From NCBI RefSeq assembly GCF_003573695.1, contig NC_039358.1, positions 193,044,418 through 193,108,417 on the forward strand: 64,000 bases of DNA, in the 5' to 3' direction. Below, piece by piece: positions 1 through 10,378 of this stretch (the stretch's first letter is position 1; each line of letters starts with the position of its first letter). The DNA is from Papaver somniferum (Eukaryota; Streptophyta; Magnoliopsida; Ranunculales; Papaveraceae). A model generated the notes under the pieces. The model had not been told where the DNA came from, did no database searches, and was given only the letters and a program-made list of their open reading frames with translations. The position numbers were made by a program, and so were the translations under genes.

Positions 1-738
1 GTGGATCCTGCGTTCCACGCTTGTTTAAGCGACGGAGACAGGGAGAACACACACATATTGCTATCCAAGTGTCATTTTTTCATTCATTTTTCATTTTTTT
101 ATATATTCTGGTTGGTCTAATTGGTCTGGTCTGGTCTCTCTTTTTTTTAGTAACTCAATCACTCTATTTCATCCTAGCGGTGATAACAATTCGATGTTAG
201 TGACCCACCAAATCACTTAGAGAAACAAAAAGTTTGTAAAAATAAAAACAGAAAGTGATATGGTGACGATTCCGAGATATGGTAACAACTATCATGTTAT
301 TTCTAACACTTGAGCTCTGTTTTTTAGTTAATGGGTTCCTCAACTCCTGCAACCAAGATGGTTCCATCCACTTATATTATCTAGCGTCATCCTGAAGGCA
401 CACGTTTCTAGATTTTGAAGTTTATCATGCATTTTTTTTTACTAAAGCATCAAACTCTACAAATTATATACAAATTACATAAATTGATACTCCAACTCAT
501 AGCTATTTCTGAACAATAGAGGATAAACACTAAACAAGCTATTTAGTTGGCATCTAATCCCGACTCAGCTAATATATACCTCATTGTCAAGAAAAAATTC
601 CATCTACTTAGAAAGGCTAGTGTTTATTCTAAATTGTTCAAAAATCTCTAAAAGCTAGAGTTTTGTGTATACGTCAATTTTTTTCTTATTATACCCTACT
701 CCCACACTTAATTCAAACATTGTCCTCAATGTTTCAAA
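1..738 (-). other. 3' noncoding region of element A, shared with element B
   Basis: No gene is seen here. The stretch is recognisably similar to 39,730-40,260 in element B, for example the block around GGAGACAGGGAGAACACAC and the TGGTCTAATTGGTCTGGTCT block. On the minus strand 694-710 reads AAGTGTGGGAGTAGGG, a polypurine tract like the one in B at 40225-40239. A run of T and CT dinucleotides lies at 120-150. Confidence 0.6.
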
Positions 739-2280
739 TCATTGCAAAAAGAATAAGAGGAATACTTGAAAAAGACAAGGAAGTAAGAATTGGAATTGTT
801 CACCTGATTGACGCATACGAGAAACATTCAAAATAGACTCCCCATATATCAACAATCTGAAAATTTGAGGATCCACCCACAGAACAATCTGCATATATAA
901 CAAAAGCTTCACACGAGTATTAGCAAATAGTGGGAAAATTGAAACTATCATCCCACGAGAGTCACCCCAACACTTAGTCTTTTCCACACTCGGAAGTGTA
1001 TACAAAACATAAGTGGAAGGCACTTCTATTCGTTCCTCTTGGAAAACCTGCATGGTGTTAGACTTAAACGCATATGATAGATACTTGGAAGCAAGAAATT
1101 CGGAAAGAACTTTAGAAGCACATAATTCCAGCCCCAAATGAGGTATTTTCCTAAAAGATGGATTACCAACTCTATGAGAAACTACTTCAAGTTTGGGAGG
1201 ATCATCATTAGATGGAGATTCATGTAAAGGGTTAGACAAACCTCGCATAATCTCACGCATTACGGGATCCACAGTACTTCTGAAAAATTCCATTGATTCT
1301 CCTACATCACAAGTATCACAATTCTCATTCAAACTCTTTACGAGCCATTCTTCATCAGTTTCTTCTATATCCAAGTCCTCCTAATTGGAAAAGAAATCAG
1401 AATCTTCCATAAGCAAATTGTCGTAATCCTTATGTGCTTCATCACAAGTTGACTTCTCATTCAAAGTATTCAAAATCTCTGAATTAGGGGTGTTATTCAC
1501 AAAGAAGTCATAATTATCATCGCTCTCATACACAACATAAGTCTTACCATCAATAATTGTAGTGTTTCTAGACTCAACTTCTTCCTTTTGAATAGGAGAA
1601 TGATCATTAGAATCATGAGTTGAGATAGCATCACCATCATTATAAACATTTTCCAAGGGTTCATTATCCTCAGAATCTTCTTCTTGGGGGTCTTCTCCAT
1701 TATCCACACGGCGGTTAACCTCCATATGTATGGCCCTAGAAATTGCTTGAAGAGTCTCTTCCGTTGCTCCCTCTTCTTCCAACTGCTCATATTGTCTAAA
1801 GAGTTTCTTTATGTTAACACGTTTTCCGCTACTACTCACAATAGGTTCTTTAGACCACGTCTCTTCCCTTTGAATGGGTGAAAGATCATAAGTACGATCC
1901 GAGACAGGTCTAAATACACTATCATATGTTTCACTTGGTACGAAACTCGGCACGTTGGGAGTTGAGTTAATCTGGTTCTATGTACATCGCAAATGCATAA
2001 ATTCATTAGGCATCTGCAAGAAACTAGATTGGAACGCATGAAAAGTATAACTACCCCCCCATCCTTGTGATTGCCCACTTACATAACCACCAAAAGGTTG
2101 TTGCGATGTATGAGAAAAATCACAAGGTCTTGTAGAATAGTCATCATAACCAAAAGAGTGGTTTTGATTGTATCCCACATATGGTTGGAAGCTATTGTAA
2201 GAGTGAGATTGAAAACCAGAATTATTACCATAGTATGCTTGGTCTTGTGAACCATATATGTTGTTCCCAAAAGGAAACAT
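739..2280 (-). pseudogene. Orphan ORF of element A, interrupted by two TAG codons
   Basis: One continuous frame of about 510 codons runs from the ATG at 2280 (protein start MFPFGNNIYG) to the TGA at 739-741, broken only by TAG at 1978-1980 and TAG at 1381-1383. The N-terminal 100 residues are rich in Tyr, Gly, Ser, Gln, Asn and Phe, with low complexity (YGNNSGFQSHSYNSF, GYNQNHSFGYDDYS). The middle is strongly acidic (EEDSEDNEPLENVYNDGD) with a predicted helical segment (KKLFRQYEQLEEEGATEETL). The C-terminal part has no motif I recognise. There is no CCHC knuckle, DSG/DTG protease motif or RT motif. It sits where gag should be, directly downstream of the primer site. It may be a divergent or replaced gag, or an accessory protein. 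Both TAGs are one C-to-T change from CAG (Gln). Confidence 0.6.
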
Positions 2281-2418
2281 CTTGAAAATTATGCACACAC
2301 GCAAACAAGTGATTGTTGCACCTGAAAATAAAATTCTAAGCAAACAAATTAGCAAAAGCTAAAGATAAAAACTAAATACAAAAACAGAAAATCAAATAAT
2401 AACTCAAACTACCGACTG

Positions 2419-2436
2419 CTCCCCGGCAGCGGCGCC
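2419..2436 (-). other. Primer-binding site of element A (tRNA-Asp type)
   Basis: The plus strand reads CTCCCCGGCAGCGGCGCC, nearly the 3' end of plant tRNA-Asp before its CCA. On the minus strand this is a primer site five bases downstream of the LTR end at 2442. It fixes the orientation of A as minus. Confidence 0.8.
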
Positions 2437-2441
2437 GATTT

Positions 2442-5277
2442 TGATGAGCGTCATTTACTCAACAAAATAATAAGATGTTTCCCACTAATTAAAAAGTAAT
2501 AAAGCGGTAGTAAGGATCGTTCCCACGAGGAGTAATGCAATTGATATGTTATCTAAATCAGCGAGAATATAAAATAAGGATAAAAAGGATAATAAGAAAA
2601 AGATAATGAAGAAATCCTTCGCCGTTCCTAACCGTTAACTCAACAGTGTACCTATTTATCTCTTGTTAGAATCAATTGTCACCAACCGTAGGAAAGCAGG
2701 TAGCTTAGCTATCCCCAAAACTCCTTGTATCACCGGATACGGAAGCGCTCGACTACCAGATTCTATTCAAAAGAACCACCTTGAGGTTCGCTTACAAGAT
2801 GTAATTCCCCGGACGCATTAAGATTTATGAATTTAGGTTTGATCCCAGCAGTTAAACTCGGTACGCTCGGTCACTTACTGGTGTTGTCTTTACTCACAAT
2901 TGCTCCACAGAATCCCTCCGCAAGGTCTTGCGATTTCTACTTGTGTAGGAGATAAGCGACAATTACGGATCGACTCAACTCTCTACTAGCATTAGAATGA
3001 TTAATAGACTAATCTAGTTGGCCACCCAAACCAATCTAAGAATCAATCATAAACCTTCGATATAGTAAAAACAATCCACAATGATTAACTTTAAAACTTG
3101 AAATAAACTTTTAAAAATTGAGCTTCACAATTAGAACTTTGAATTCATCCTTAACAATAAAAGAATATAGAAAAGAGATAATTCTCCCCCCTAAGGGGGA
3201 GAAAAACGGTGAAAAGAAGATATGACAAATTGTCTCTAGGTTTCCTTATATATAGAGTTTTGTAACCTCTTCTTGAAGAAAACTAGGAAACCTAATTGTG
3301 TCCCGTGCATCAAACCTCGTGCAAAGTGGCTTGCCAAACTCACATAAACACCAATATCCCACGTCCAAAGTCTGGTTGTGTAAAGAATTTCAGCCCAAGC
3401 TAATGGGCTTTCGCAAACTGTTAAGTTCAGCCCACTTTTCCGTTATTGGCTTGTCAGTTCTGTGGAACTGACAGCCTGTTCTCAGTTCCATCTTCCCCTC
3501 GTATGCTCTGGTGATCGTGAGTTGAAGTTACGGACTTTGCTTTTCTTATTAAACTTGGCCAAGCTCTGCCTGCTCCTTCTTGCTCCCGACTCCTCCATTG
3601 CTTCTGGACAGCATTGCCATGAACCACATGTGAGAACACCACCTTTCTGTCTAGCTCTAACCTCGTCTCTTACCAAGTTCGACCTTTCATCTCTTTCCAT
3701 CGTCACAAATCAACCACCAACCATCTACGTCATTAGCAATTCCCAGCACCATCGATCACATGGAACTTCTCAATCTCTGACATCGCCATCACTGCTATAC
3801 TCCTCCCTGAACCATCGAGTCGAGAACCTCTTCAAATTAAGTTAATCACCATCACCACTTCATCGTCGACTGTCAATAATGGCAGAACCTCCATTCTATC
3901 ATCGATACAGTGTTCCACTCCTCTCCATTCCCATCACTGCCATGCTCAGGTTCTCTTCGATCATTGCCCCTATACCTTGAACCCACGAACTCAGCCATAC
4001 TCCTCCATCGTCATTGCCTCGAGCTCCATCAATACCTTAATCCCTGTATGATCCGAGTTCTTCTCAATCGACAGCAAACATCTAGCTCCATTAGTTCATC
4101 GTCAGCTCCTTACTAGAACCCAACTTCAAACCTCCATTTCCCTGATAACCTTCCTAGACGAGATTCTTCTTCCTGACTTCTTCATGCTCGATCTCATCAT
4201 CACTGCTGTATTCATCTTGCGGTCATAAACCCTCACAGCAGCACAACTTTTTCCTTTATCGATCATTACCAGCTCGACTAATTCCCATCACTCATCTCCG
4301 TCATTCCCTGTTCAAAAGTCAACTCGAGCTCCTCCATATATTTTCTTCCCAGCTGGTCGAGCATCCAACAGTCCACAACAGAAGTCAATTTATCCATCTT
4401 CACGATATCCAACCACAGCAACCCTAGTCTCGATCTCCTCATTCACTGCCAGTAAACCCAATATCTCTCTTTTCTCGATCGATTTCTTCTCATGACAACC
4501 AGCAGCGACTATCCCCTGTTCATCATTGAGCATCATCACCAATGGCAATTCTGCAAACACTGCTGAGCACAATGAAGTGATGTTGTTGCGCATCAAGAAA
4601 TCTTCTTCCCCTGCCAGTTCAATTCAGCATAAACCCATCAATCAAACACACTCCATTCACCGCCCCTTATCAACAACTTCAGTTCTTCTTCCTCTTTCTC
4701 GGCATAAGACTAACCCATAATACTCAACAAATAGCCTGTGTTCTCCATCGATGGCAGCAAACTTGGTTTGTTTTCACTGCAATACTTCAGATTAAAACCA
4801 CCACAGTTCATGCCATAATGCTATCCATACAAACCCTGTTCACCAATTCACCAATTCCAGCTCTGAGATTGCAGCGTCACCCACTAAGCTTTGCCGTCGT
4901 GAACTCTTGGTTGCAGCTCTTGGTTCTGAACTGAGATGAAATGGTCGTAAATACAAGAGAATCAGGTGGGCCTTAGCGAATTGAGCGGGTGCCTATAATA
5001 AACCTTTAGAATCAAATGACTGCCTTCTTTGGCTGTCTCCAGTAATTCGTAATGGATTTCATCTTGTTGTTTCTTAATGCCCCGCGAATGCCCGTAGTCC
5101 ATGCAGACACTTCTGCCTCTTTTGTGGCCAATTAGCTGATTTCTTGTTCTTTTTGGGAATGAGATCCAAAATTCCCATAAAATATAAAACAAAGCTAATA
5201 ATGCAATTTCGCAAAAAAAACTAGCTAAAAAAGCATAACCAATCGATACTTAGAGAGATGTTTTTAGACACTTATCA
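2442..5277 (-). repeat. 5' LTR of element A
   Basis: The 2.8-kb LTR is bounded by TG at 2442 and CA at 5277, with imperfect inverted ends. Its first 100 bases align loosely with the LTR of element B at 35946 (TGATGAG, a shared AAGTAATAA, then a GGAGG stretch). Its right end (AAAAAAGCATAA followed by TTTTAGACACTTATCA) matches the end of the B LTR near 39000. The interior 3400-4950 is CT-rich with many TCC and CAT words and no convincing gene. The short frames there are read-throughs of low-complexity DNA. Confidence 0.75.
3244..3255 (-). promoter_or_regulatory. Candidate TATA box in the LTR of element A
   Basis: The minus strand reads CTATATATAAGG. It would place transcription start near 3215, giving a U3 of about 2.0 kb and an R-U5 of about 0.77 kb. 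Confidence 0.45.
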
Positions 5278-5392
5278 TATGCATGTATGTACTGATGTAT
5301 AAGAATGTTACTTCTTTGCTTGTTTACTATCTTTGTTTTGCTCATTTACCTTTTGTGTAGTATGTTTATGCTTTTTGTTTTAATCTTGACAG

Positions 5393-5511
5393 TTTTAGGC
5401 TTGATCCTGGTTGCTAAAACCAGAAGGGAACGTAATTACACATCTAAACAAGTTCGTGATGTAGGAAGGCCATATGCAGTTGATGCCATGAGGTTCTATA
5501 ATGTTATGTAA
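5393..5511 (+). pseudogene. Possible terminal exon fragment, function unknown
   Basis: A T-rich tract ending in TTAATCTTGACAG looks like a plant 3' splice site. It is followed by an open frame of about 39 codons ending at TAA 5511, with a charged, non-repetitive composition (KTRRERNYTSKQVRDVGRPY). Upstream codons in the same frame encode a hydrophobic stretch that is more likely T-rich intron. I do not recognise the protein. It could be chance. Confidence 0.2.
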
Positions 5512-5679
5512 TTGTTTTTCACATTCGGAATTTCAGAGATTGTAGTTTGTTGAGCTCGTAAAATGTTGTCAGTTAATAATGTTCATTCAGTTTCAATTGT
5601 TTTTCATAATATTGTTGGATTGATTTGATTTCTGAATGAATAGGGGTAACTTGATTTTTTTACAGGGGACTCTAATTTT

Positions 5680-5975
5680 GGCCTGGTTTTGACTGGTCAA
5701 AACCACGATTTTTGTGATGTTGCAAAAAAATCGCAACGGCAGTGTGCTGTTACGGTTTTAATTTCGCAACTGCTACAAACTATTGCGACCTCCTAGTTTC
5801 GAAACTGTTAGAAACTGTTACGACAAATTTACGTCACAACAGTTGAAATTGCTGCGACTGATCTTCGTAGCGGTTACAAGACGTTGCGAAAATTTGCAAC
5901 ATCGACTTTCGTAACAGTTCAAAACTATTGCAACCCCGCTTTGCAACTGAACAGCGCCGTTGCTAATTACTAAAA
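5680..5975. repeat. Cluster of short degenerate repeats (GTTGCGA / CGTAACAG words)
   Basis: Words of the form GTTGCGA, CGCAAC, GTTACGA and CGTAACAG recur on both strands about every 20 bases across some 290 bases, in an otherwise CpG-poor region. Such dense subterminal motifs are typical of some plant DNA transposons, CACTA elements for example. I do not see a CACTA terminus or target duplication, so the class is unassigned. Confidence 0.35.
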
Positions 5976-6643
5976 AATGGTTTAGTCTGAAAATCAATTT
6001 TTTTCTTCGAATTTGTTGTTTTGAAGGGAAATACAAAATTCACAGCCAAAATATGTGGTGTTAAGATAATTACCTATCAATTAGGTCGTAACAATCCCTA
6101 ATGATTTTTGGATTCCCAACTTGGATGAGTTTAATTGTCTCCTTTGCTTCTCTTAAGTTGTTTTGTAAATAAATCCCTGATATCTGTATCTCTGAGAAAT
6201 TAGCAACCTGTAACATTCACAGTCCATGGGTATCCAACTTTCATGTACTAGTGATGTGGTTTGGACAAGTAAACCTTCAGATAACTCTGTGAATAAATAG
6301 GTAAAAGGAAATTGATGGTGGAATGCTCGCTGGCAGGTAAAGACTTGAAAGGATGGTGAAGTAAGATCAGATATAATTCGAACTCGACTTGATGCTTCAG
6401 AAATTGTATGTTCTTTAACTTCAGTTTCTTAGTTGTTTTCATATTAATCTTTTGGAATAACCATGCTCATGGAGAAGTGATTATTTGTTAGTCTAGGGCT
6501 AAATACTGAAATCAGTTATATCTACCATGAGACGAGGGACAAGGGAGAGCTCCCAAATTTACCATGAAAGTATTGTTGGCGGCGTCCATAAATGTGGTAT
6601 TCTTCAGTTGGTTTATAGTTATGTTATAAATGAATTATCTACT

Positions 6644-6934
6644 CTATTGGCTTTCACTGTTCTCCATGACTGCATGTAGCCGGCTCTCTTTGGTAAAACT
6701 AGGACCAAAACCTTCTGATCTATAGTCTTTTCTGATCATTTTTAAGGTAGCTGATCCTTGATAGAATCCTTTCCAATTTTCTTTCTTGATAATGGTAGAT
6801 GTAAGTGTTTCTTGGAAATTAGGGGTGGCTGTTGGATCCGTATGGAAATCTGTTGTAGTATACTTGACCATAGGCTTCTCTAGGATTGTACTTGGCATGG
6901 GAAGTTCATCTCGGCATTTAGGTATATTTTGACA
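6644..6934 (-). pseudogene. Unrecognised coding-like fragment
   Basis: The minus-strand frame is open from about 6934 (KWKCQNIPKCRDELPMPSTI) to a stop at 6644-6646. The encoded stretch is soluble, charged and not low in complexity (KKENWKGFYQGSATLKMIRK). A Cys pair, C-x6-C, sits near its N-terminus. It might be an exon remnant of a host gene or part of a degraded transposon ORF. I recognise no family. Confidence 0.25.
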
Positions 6935-7084
6935 TTTCCACTTTTAAAGTTTTTTAGGAGAAGATCTTAGTTCCACATCAGGTAACTGTGCATCACTATT
7001 TTTCGCATGTAACTACCTGCTCCAGTAGCTGCAAATCCATGATCATTTAGTTGTTCTTTCAAGTGACGAGTCCACTATACTTTT

Positions 7085-7334
7085 TGTTAGAGTATGGTCT
7101 TTAAAATGTGTGAGTTGTGTCCTGTATCTGTAATTGTGAGCGTGTGAAGTGTATGCTGTGAGCAACTGACAGCAACATGTATAGTGTACGTTAGCCACCG
7201 GCTCAGGTGGTTAACAGATTTTCAAATCTTATAAAAACACATAAACTGTGTGATTGACTCTGTAATGAAACTTGAGAAGAATTGTTATCAATTGAAATCA
7301 GAGAGAGTGTCAAACGATCTCATCTCTTTCAACA
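7085..7334 (+). repeat. 5' LTR of copia element C
   Basis: Starts TGTTAGAG and ends TTTCAACA directly before the primer site. It is 250 bp, typical of small plant copia LTRs. A TATAAAA box lies at 7230-7236, about 100 bp before the LTR end. The target duplication cannot be confirmed because the 3' end is not visible. Confidence 0.8.
7230..7236 (+). promoter_or_regulatory. TATA box of copia C LTR
   Basis: TATAAAA in an AT-rich context in the second half of the 250-bp LTR, correctly placed to give a short R-U5. Confidence 0.5.
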
Positions 7335-7348
7335 TGGTATCAAATACC
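7335..7348 (+). other. Primer-binding site of element C (initiator tRNA-Met type)
   Basis: TGGTATCAAATACC begins immediately after the LTR end. TGGTATCAGAG is the usual copia site complementary to initiator tRNA-Met. The first seven bases are kept and the rest has drifted. Confidence 0.75.
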
Positions 7349-7410
7349 TCTTCAAAACCCCAAAAGAAAATTCAAATTTCTTATTCAATCTTCACCATCT
7401 TCAAATTACA

Positions 7411-8430
7411 ATGACATATTACAATAAACATATCCCTTTAACCTTCAAAACATCATTAAAATTATCAAATACGAATTATTCTCTGTGGAAATCTCAAATT
7501 GTTCCACTCTTACGCAGTTACAATCTCTTTCGCTTTGTTGATAGATCGTTTCAAGTCCAACGAAGTATTATCGTCGTACTTTAGAGGATGGTGCTAAAAT
7601 CATCAATGATGCAAACTTTGTTGATTCAGATACAGATAATGATTTTGTTCGAAATCATGTGTATACTTACTGGGTAAATCAAGATCAAGCTATTTTATCT
7701 TGGCTATTTTCAGCTTGCACTGAAGAAATACACTCTCAGGTGGTTGATTGTACTTTCTCTCATGAAGTTTGGTCTAGGTTAGAACATAATTACAATTCTA
7801 CAACCAAATCAAGATTGATGCAATTGAAATCAGATCTCATTACACTGAAGAAAAGTTCTGATTCAATGTTAATCTACTTCAACAAAGCAAAAGCAATCTA
7901 TCATCAACTAGCACAAATCAATCGACCTATCACCAATGAGGATATGGTTTTTCACATTCAACAAGGATTACCTGCAGAGTTCAATGCCTTCAAGATATCG
8001 ATCAGTACGCAACAACTCAAAAATGAAAATCTCATCACTTCTTCCGAATTTCTTGGTTTGCTTCTTTCTGAGGAGACTATGATGAATTTTTAAAATCATG
8101 TTCATATCTCTGCTGCATCTACAAATGTATCTCAACAACATCAGATTAACTCTTCTCCTGCTTTTGGTAATCAGTTCAAAAGTTCTTGTAATCTTAATTA
8201 CTACAATCAGTCATATCATCATCCTCATAACTATGCTCATATACCAAATCAATGGAACTCATATCCATCTAGATAAACATTCAATAGATCCGGTGGTTTT
8301 AGAGGAGGTTTTCGTGGAGGTCGAATGTCTAATGGTGGTGGTAGATTTGGTCCACCGGCTCAGCCAACAAGTTTTTATCTACCAGCTATGAGATAAAATG
8401 CTTCTACTGATTGTCAGATATGTAAGAAAC
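7411..8430 (+). pseudogene. gag of copia element C (broken)
   Basis: The ATG at 7411 opens a copia capsid protein with the N-terminal signature (LKLSNTNYSLWKSQIVPLL) common to copia gag. After a frameshift near 7550-7590 it continues at 7659-8093 with the gag core (QAILSWLFSACTEEIHSQV, RLEHNYNSTTKSRLMQLKSD). A stop at 8091-8093 and another near 8274 break the C-terminal part, which is Asn/Gln-rich, then Gly/Arg-rich (GGFRGGFRGG). A zinc knuckle starts CQICKKPGHLA near 8415, but the His/Cys half is out of frame. At least two frameshifts and two stops are present, so no functional capsid is expected. Confidence 0.8.
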
Positions 8431-8482
8431 CTGGACATTTAGCAATGCTTGTCACTACAGATATGCACCATCTGATAACTAT

Positions 8483-9082
8483 ATGGCTCAAGGATACAAC
8501 ACTTCTTATGACTATTTTGGTGATGATTATGAAGAATTCTGGTGTCCAGAACCTGAGGCTTTTGCAGTGTACAATGATGATCCTTATACTTCATATTCTG
8601 GTGCTTCTACATCTTATTCTGGTGCATCTACTTCTCAGTCTAGTTGGATTCCAGATTCAGGTGCCTCACATCGTCTTACATATGATTTGTCTAATCTCAA
8701 CTTGCATTCTGAGTACCAGGGATCTGATCAAGTGCATGTTGGAAATGGCCCAGGTTTGCACATAACTCATATTGGTTCTTCCAATTTTCAGAAAGGCTCT
8801 ATAAAGTTTATTATGTCAAATGTGCTTCATGTGCCTTCAATTACTAAGAATTTAATATCAGTGCATCAATTTACCAAAGAGAATAATTGTTTCTTTGAAT
8901 TTTATCCTGATGAATTCTTTGTGAAGGATATGGTTACTCACAAGGTTCTCCTTCATGGTCCTGTTAAAGATGGGCTCTATCATCTGGAATTCATAACAGC
9001 TCAACTTAAACAAGGTTTTGCACAAGCTAGTAGAAGTACTTTATGCATATCAAACACTGAAGCATGTCCTGGCTTCTGTTGA
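8483..9082 (+). pseudogene. Protease and pre-integrase region of copia C
   Basis: The frame contains the retroviral-type aspartic protease motif DSGAS (Asp codon at 8653-8655) in the usual WIPDSGASHRLTYD context. It continues through VLHVPSITKNLISVHQF, the copia link between protease and integrase, and the pre-integrase segment (KVLLHGPVKDGLYHLEF). It ends at a stop near 9080. The zinc-binding HHCC part of integrase, expected next, is degraded (CLASVDEVIND region). The protease core itself looks intact. Confidence 0.8.
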
Positions 9083-9099
9083 TGAGGTTATTAATGATC

Positions 9100-9476
9100 A
9101 TCTTTCTACTACTATATATCATGATTGTCAGTTAGCTAAAATCCATGCTTTGCGTTACTCAACAATGTCCTATAACAAAGATTATGGTCCTTTAGATCTT
9201 ATTCACACTGATGTATGGGTATCTCCTTTATGTTCAATAAATGGTTACAAATATTATGTGTTATTCATAAACTCATTCAGTAGATTTACTTGGTTGTATC
9301 CTTTGGCATACAAATATGAAGTTCTTTCTACATTTATCAAATTTAAGGCTCATGTAGAGAATTTGTTGTCAAGAAGTATTAAATTTGTTCAGTCAGACTG
9401 GGGAGGTGAATATAGAAATTTGTCAACTTACTTGGACTCATGTGGAATAGGCCACAGAGTGTCCTGTCCTCGTACT
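9100..9476 (+). pseudogene. Integrase core of copia C, first part
   Basis: The frame 9018-9524 carries the first two catalytic aspartates of a DDE integrase: HTDVW (Asp at 9210-9212) and QSDWGGEY (Asp at 9396-9398). It is interrupted at 9476 by element G. The last codons before G are followed in frame, after G, by the QNG segment at 18195, showing a clean insertion. The third catalytic residue lies in that second part. Confidence 0.8.
9472..9476 (+). repeat. Target-site duplication of element G, left copy
   Basis: GTACT here and GTACT at 18190-18194 flank TGTAG...CTACA, a 5-bp duplication as made by LTR-retrotransposon integrases. Confidence 0.9.
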
Positions 9477-9946
9477 TGTAGTTGCAGGAAATCCTACACT
9501 ACACCCCTCACAAGATTTCATTAATATTCAACTCATTTTAGATTAACAATCTTAACTTTTATTGATGAATCTTTGAACAATCTTACAAGAAAAGATAAAG
9601 GAATCAAGAATAATCACTACTCTAGATTTTCTCTCTCCTATTTACTTGCTTCTCAATCAGAAAAGATCTCTCTCTTTCCTTTACAACTGAGCGGCTATTT
9701 ATAGGGAATTACATAGTGGATGACAGCTAATATGTCTTTTATTTTCGAGTATGGTTTGCGACATTCTCGCGACCTTAAAAATGTTAATCTCGCAAACTCT
9801 CTAATTTTTGCAGGACCGTCACATTTTTCTCATGATTTAGTTGACGTCGCTTATTATGTCATTTCTGAAATTATTCTGCGACGCTGTTGTGTTGTTTTGC
9901 TGATAATTTCGCTAAGGCATTATTGCTGCGAGATTCTGATCCTACA
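9477..9946 (-). repeat. 3' LTR of element G
   Basis: TGTAGTTGCAGG...GATCCTACA, 470 bp, the same length as the copy at 17720-18189. A minus-strand TATA box (CTATAAATAG) lies at 9695-9704. The half toward 9946 is rich in TTGCGAC and TCGCGA words, unusual in this CpG-poor window. Confidence 0.92.
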
Positions 9947-9961
9947 TCTTTCCTCTTCTCA
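9947..9961 (-). other. Polypurine tract of element G
   Basis: On the minus strand the sequence directly before the 3' LTR is GAGAAGAGGAAAGA, a purine run in the position needed to prime plus-strand DNA synthesis. Confidence 0.65.
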
Positions 9962-10134
9962 TAACTTCTCTGCGAAGTAGAGAACGATGTGAGAAATGCC
10001 GCACCTGTCCATCTCTTCATATTCTGCATTTATCACACGTATCTTTTCTTCCATCTATTTCTTGACACGTCTTCTGCAACCGCTGCTTTTCAACCGCTCA
10101 TGTCTTTTCGTATTAATAGTGTTTATTTCTTCTT

Positions 10135-10142
10135 TATATATT
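10135..10142 (+). promoter_or_regulatory. Candidate TATA box of the antisense gene in element G
   Basis: TATATATT follows CTTCTT and is followed by a CT-rich leader (10,145-10,378) typical of plant 5' UTRs. It lies about 240 bp upstream of the ATG at 10379 and on the strand opposite to the element's own transcription. Confidence 0.45.
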
Positions 10143-10378
10143 CTTCTTACTCTTCTTTCCATTTTCTTTTTACTTTCTCTTCTCTTTTTATTCCCTCATC
10201 TCTGCAACTCTATTGTTCTTCCATAAATTCTGCCATTACAACTTTTTCTTCTTTCTTCTTCTTTTAATCTTTTTTAATTTCTTCTTCATCTCCATAATGT
10301 TCCCTCTGTAGATCTTCACTGTTCGTAACTTTCTTCCTTTTTAATTTTTACGAATTAATCTTCCTGCTAGTGTTTTCC

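Larger units (their letters stand above)
1..5277 (-). mobile_element. Element A: non-autonomous Athila-like LTR retrotransposon, 5' half
   Basis: Minus-strand element cut by the left window edge. From its 5' end it shows a 2.8-kb LTR (2442-5277), a primer-binding site matching the 3' end of tRNA-Asp (2419-2436), one orphan reading frame (2280-739), and a 3' noncoding stretch also found in element B. The LTR has imperfect inverted ends (TGATGAG on the left, CTTATCA on the right). tRNA-Asp priming and the LTR ends shared with elements B and D point to the Athila group of Ty3/gypsy. No gag, protease, RT or integrase is seen between the primer site and the shared 3' region, so the element is non-autonomous. 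Confidence 0.8.
5278..7084. other. Spacer between elements A and C, possible host or unidentified repeat
   Basis: About 1.8 kb that belongs to neither LTR. It is AT-rich and holds two short coding-like fragments (5393-5511 plus, 6644-6934 minus) and a block of degenerate GTTGCGA/CGTAACAG words at 5680-5975. I see no RNA gene and no complete gene. It is the best candidate in the window for sequence that predates the retrotransposons. Confidence 0.5.

Noticed and set aside
2419..2436. Possible tRNA genes at the primer sites
   Set aside because: Only the 3' tail complement of a tRNA is present; no cloverleaf sequence surrounds any of the sites.
3462..4720. Several Ser/Pro/His-rich frames in the LTR of A (and 37025-38420, 43566-44301 in B)
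   Set aside because: They are overlapping frames in CT-rich LTR DNA on both strands, with no domain and no conservation of frame between the LTR copies.
5305..5392. Membrane-segment N-terminus of a 68-codon ORF
   Set aside because: The hydrophobic stretch is encoded by T-rich DNA ending in a 3' splice-like site, so it is more likely intron than protein.
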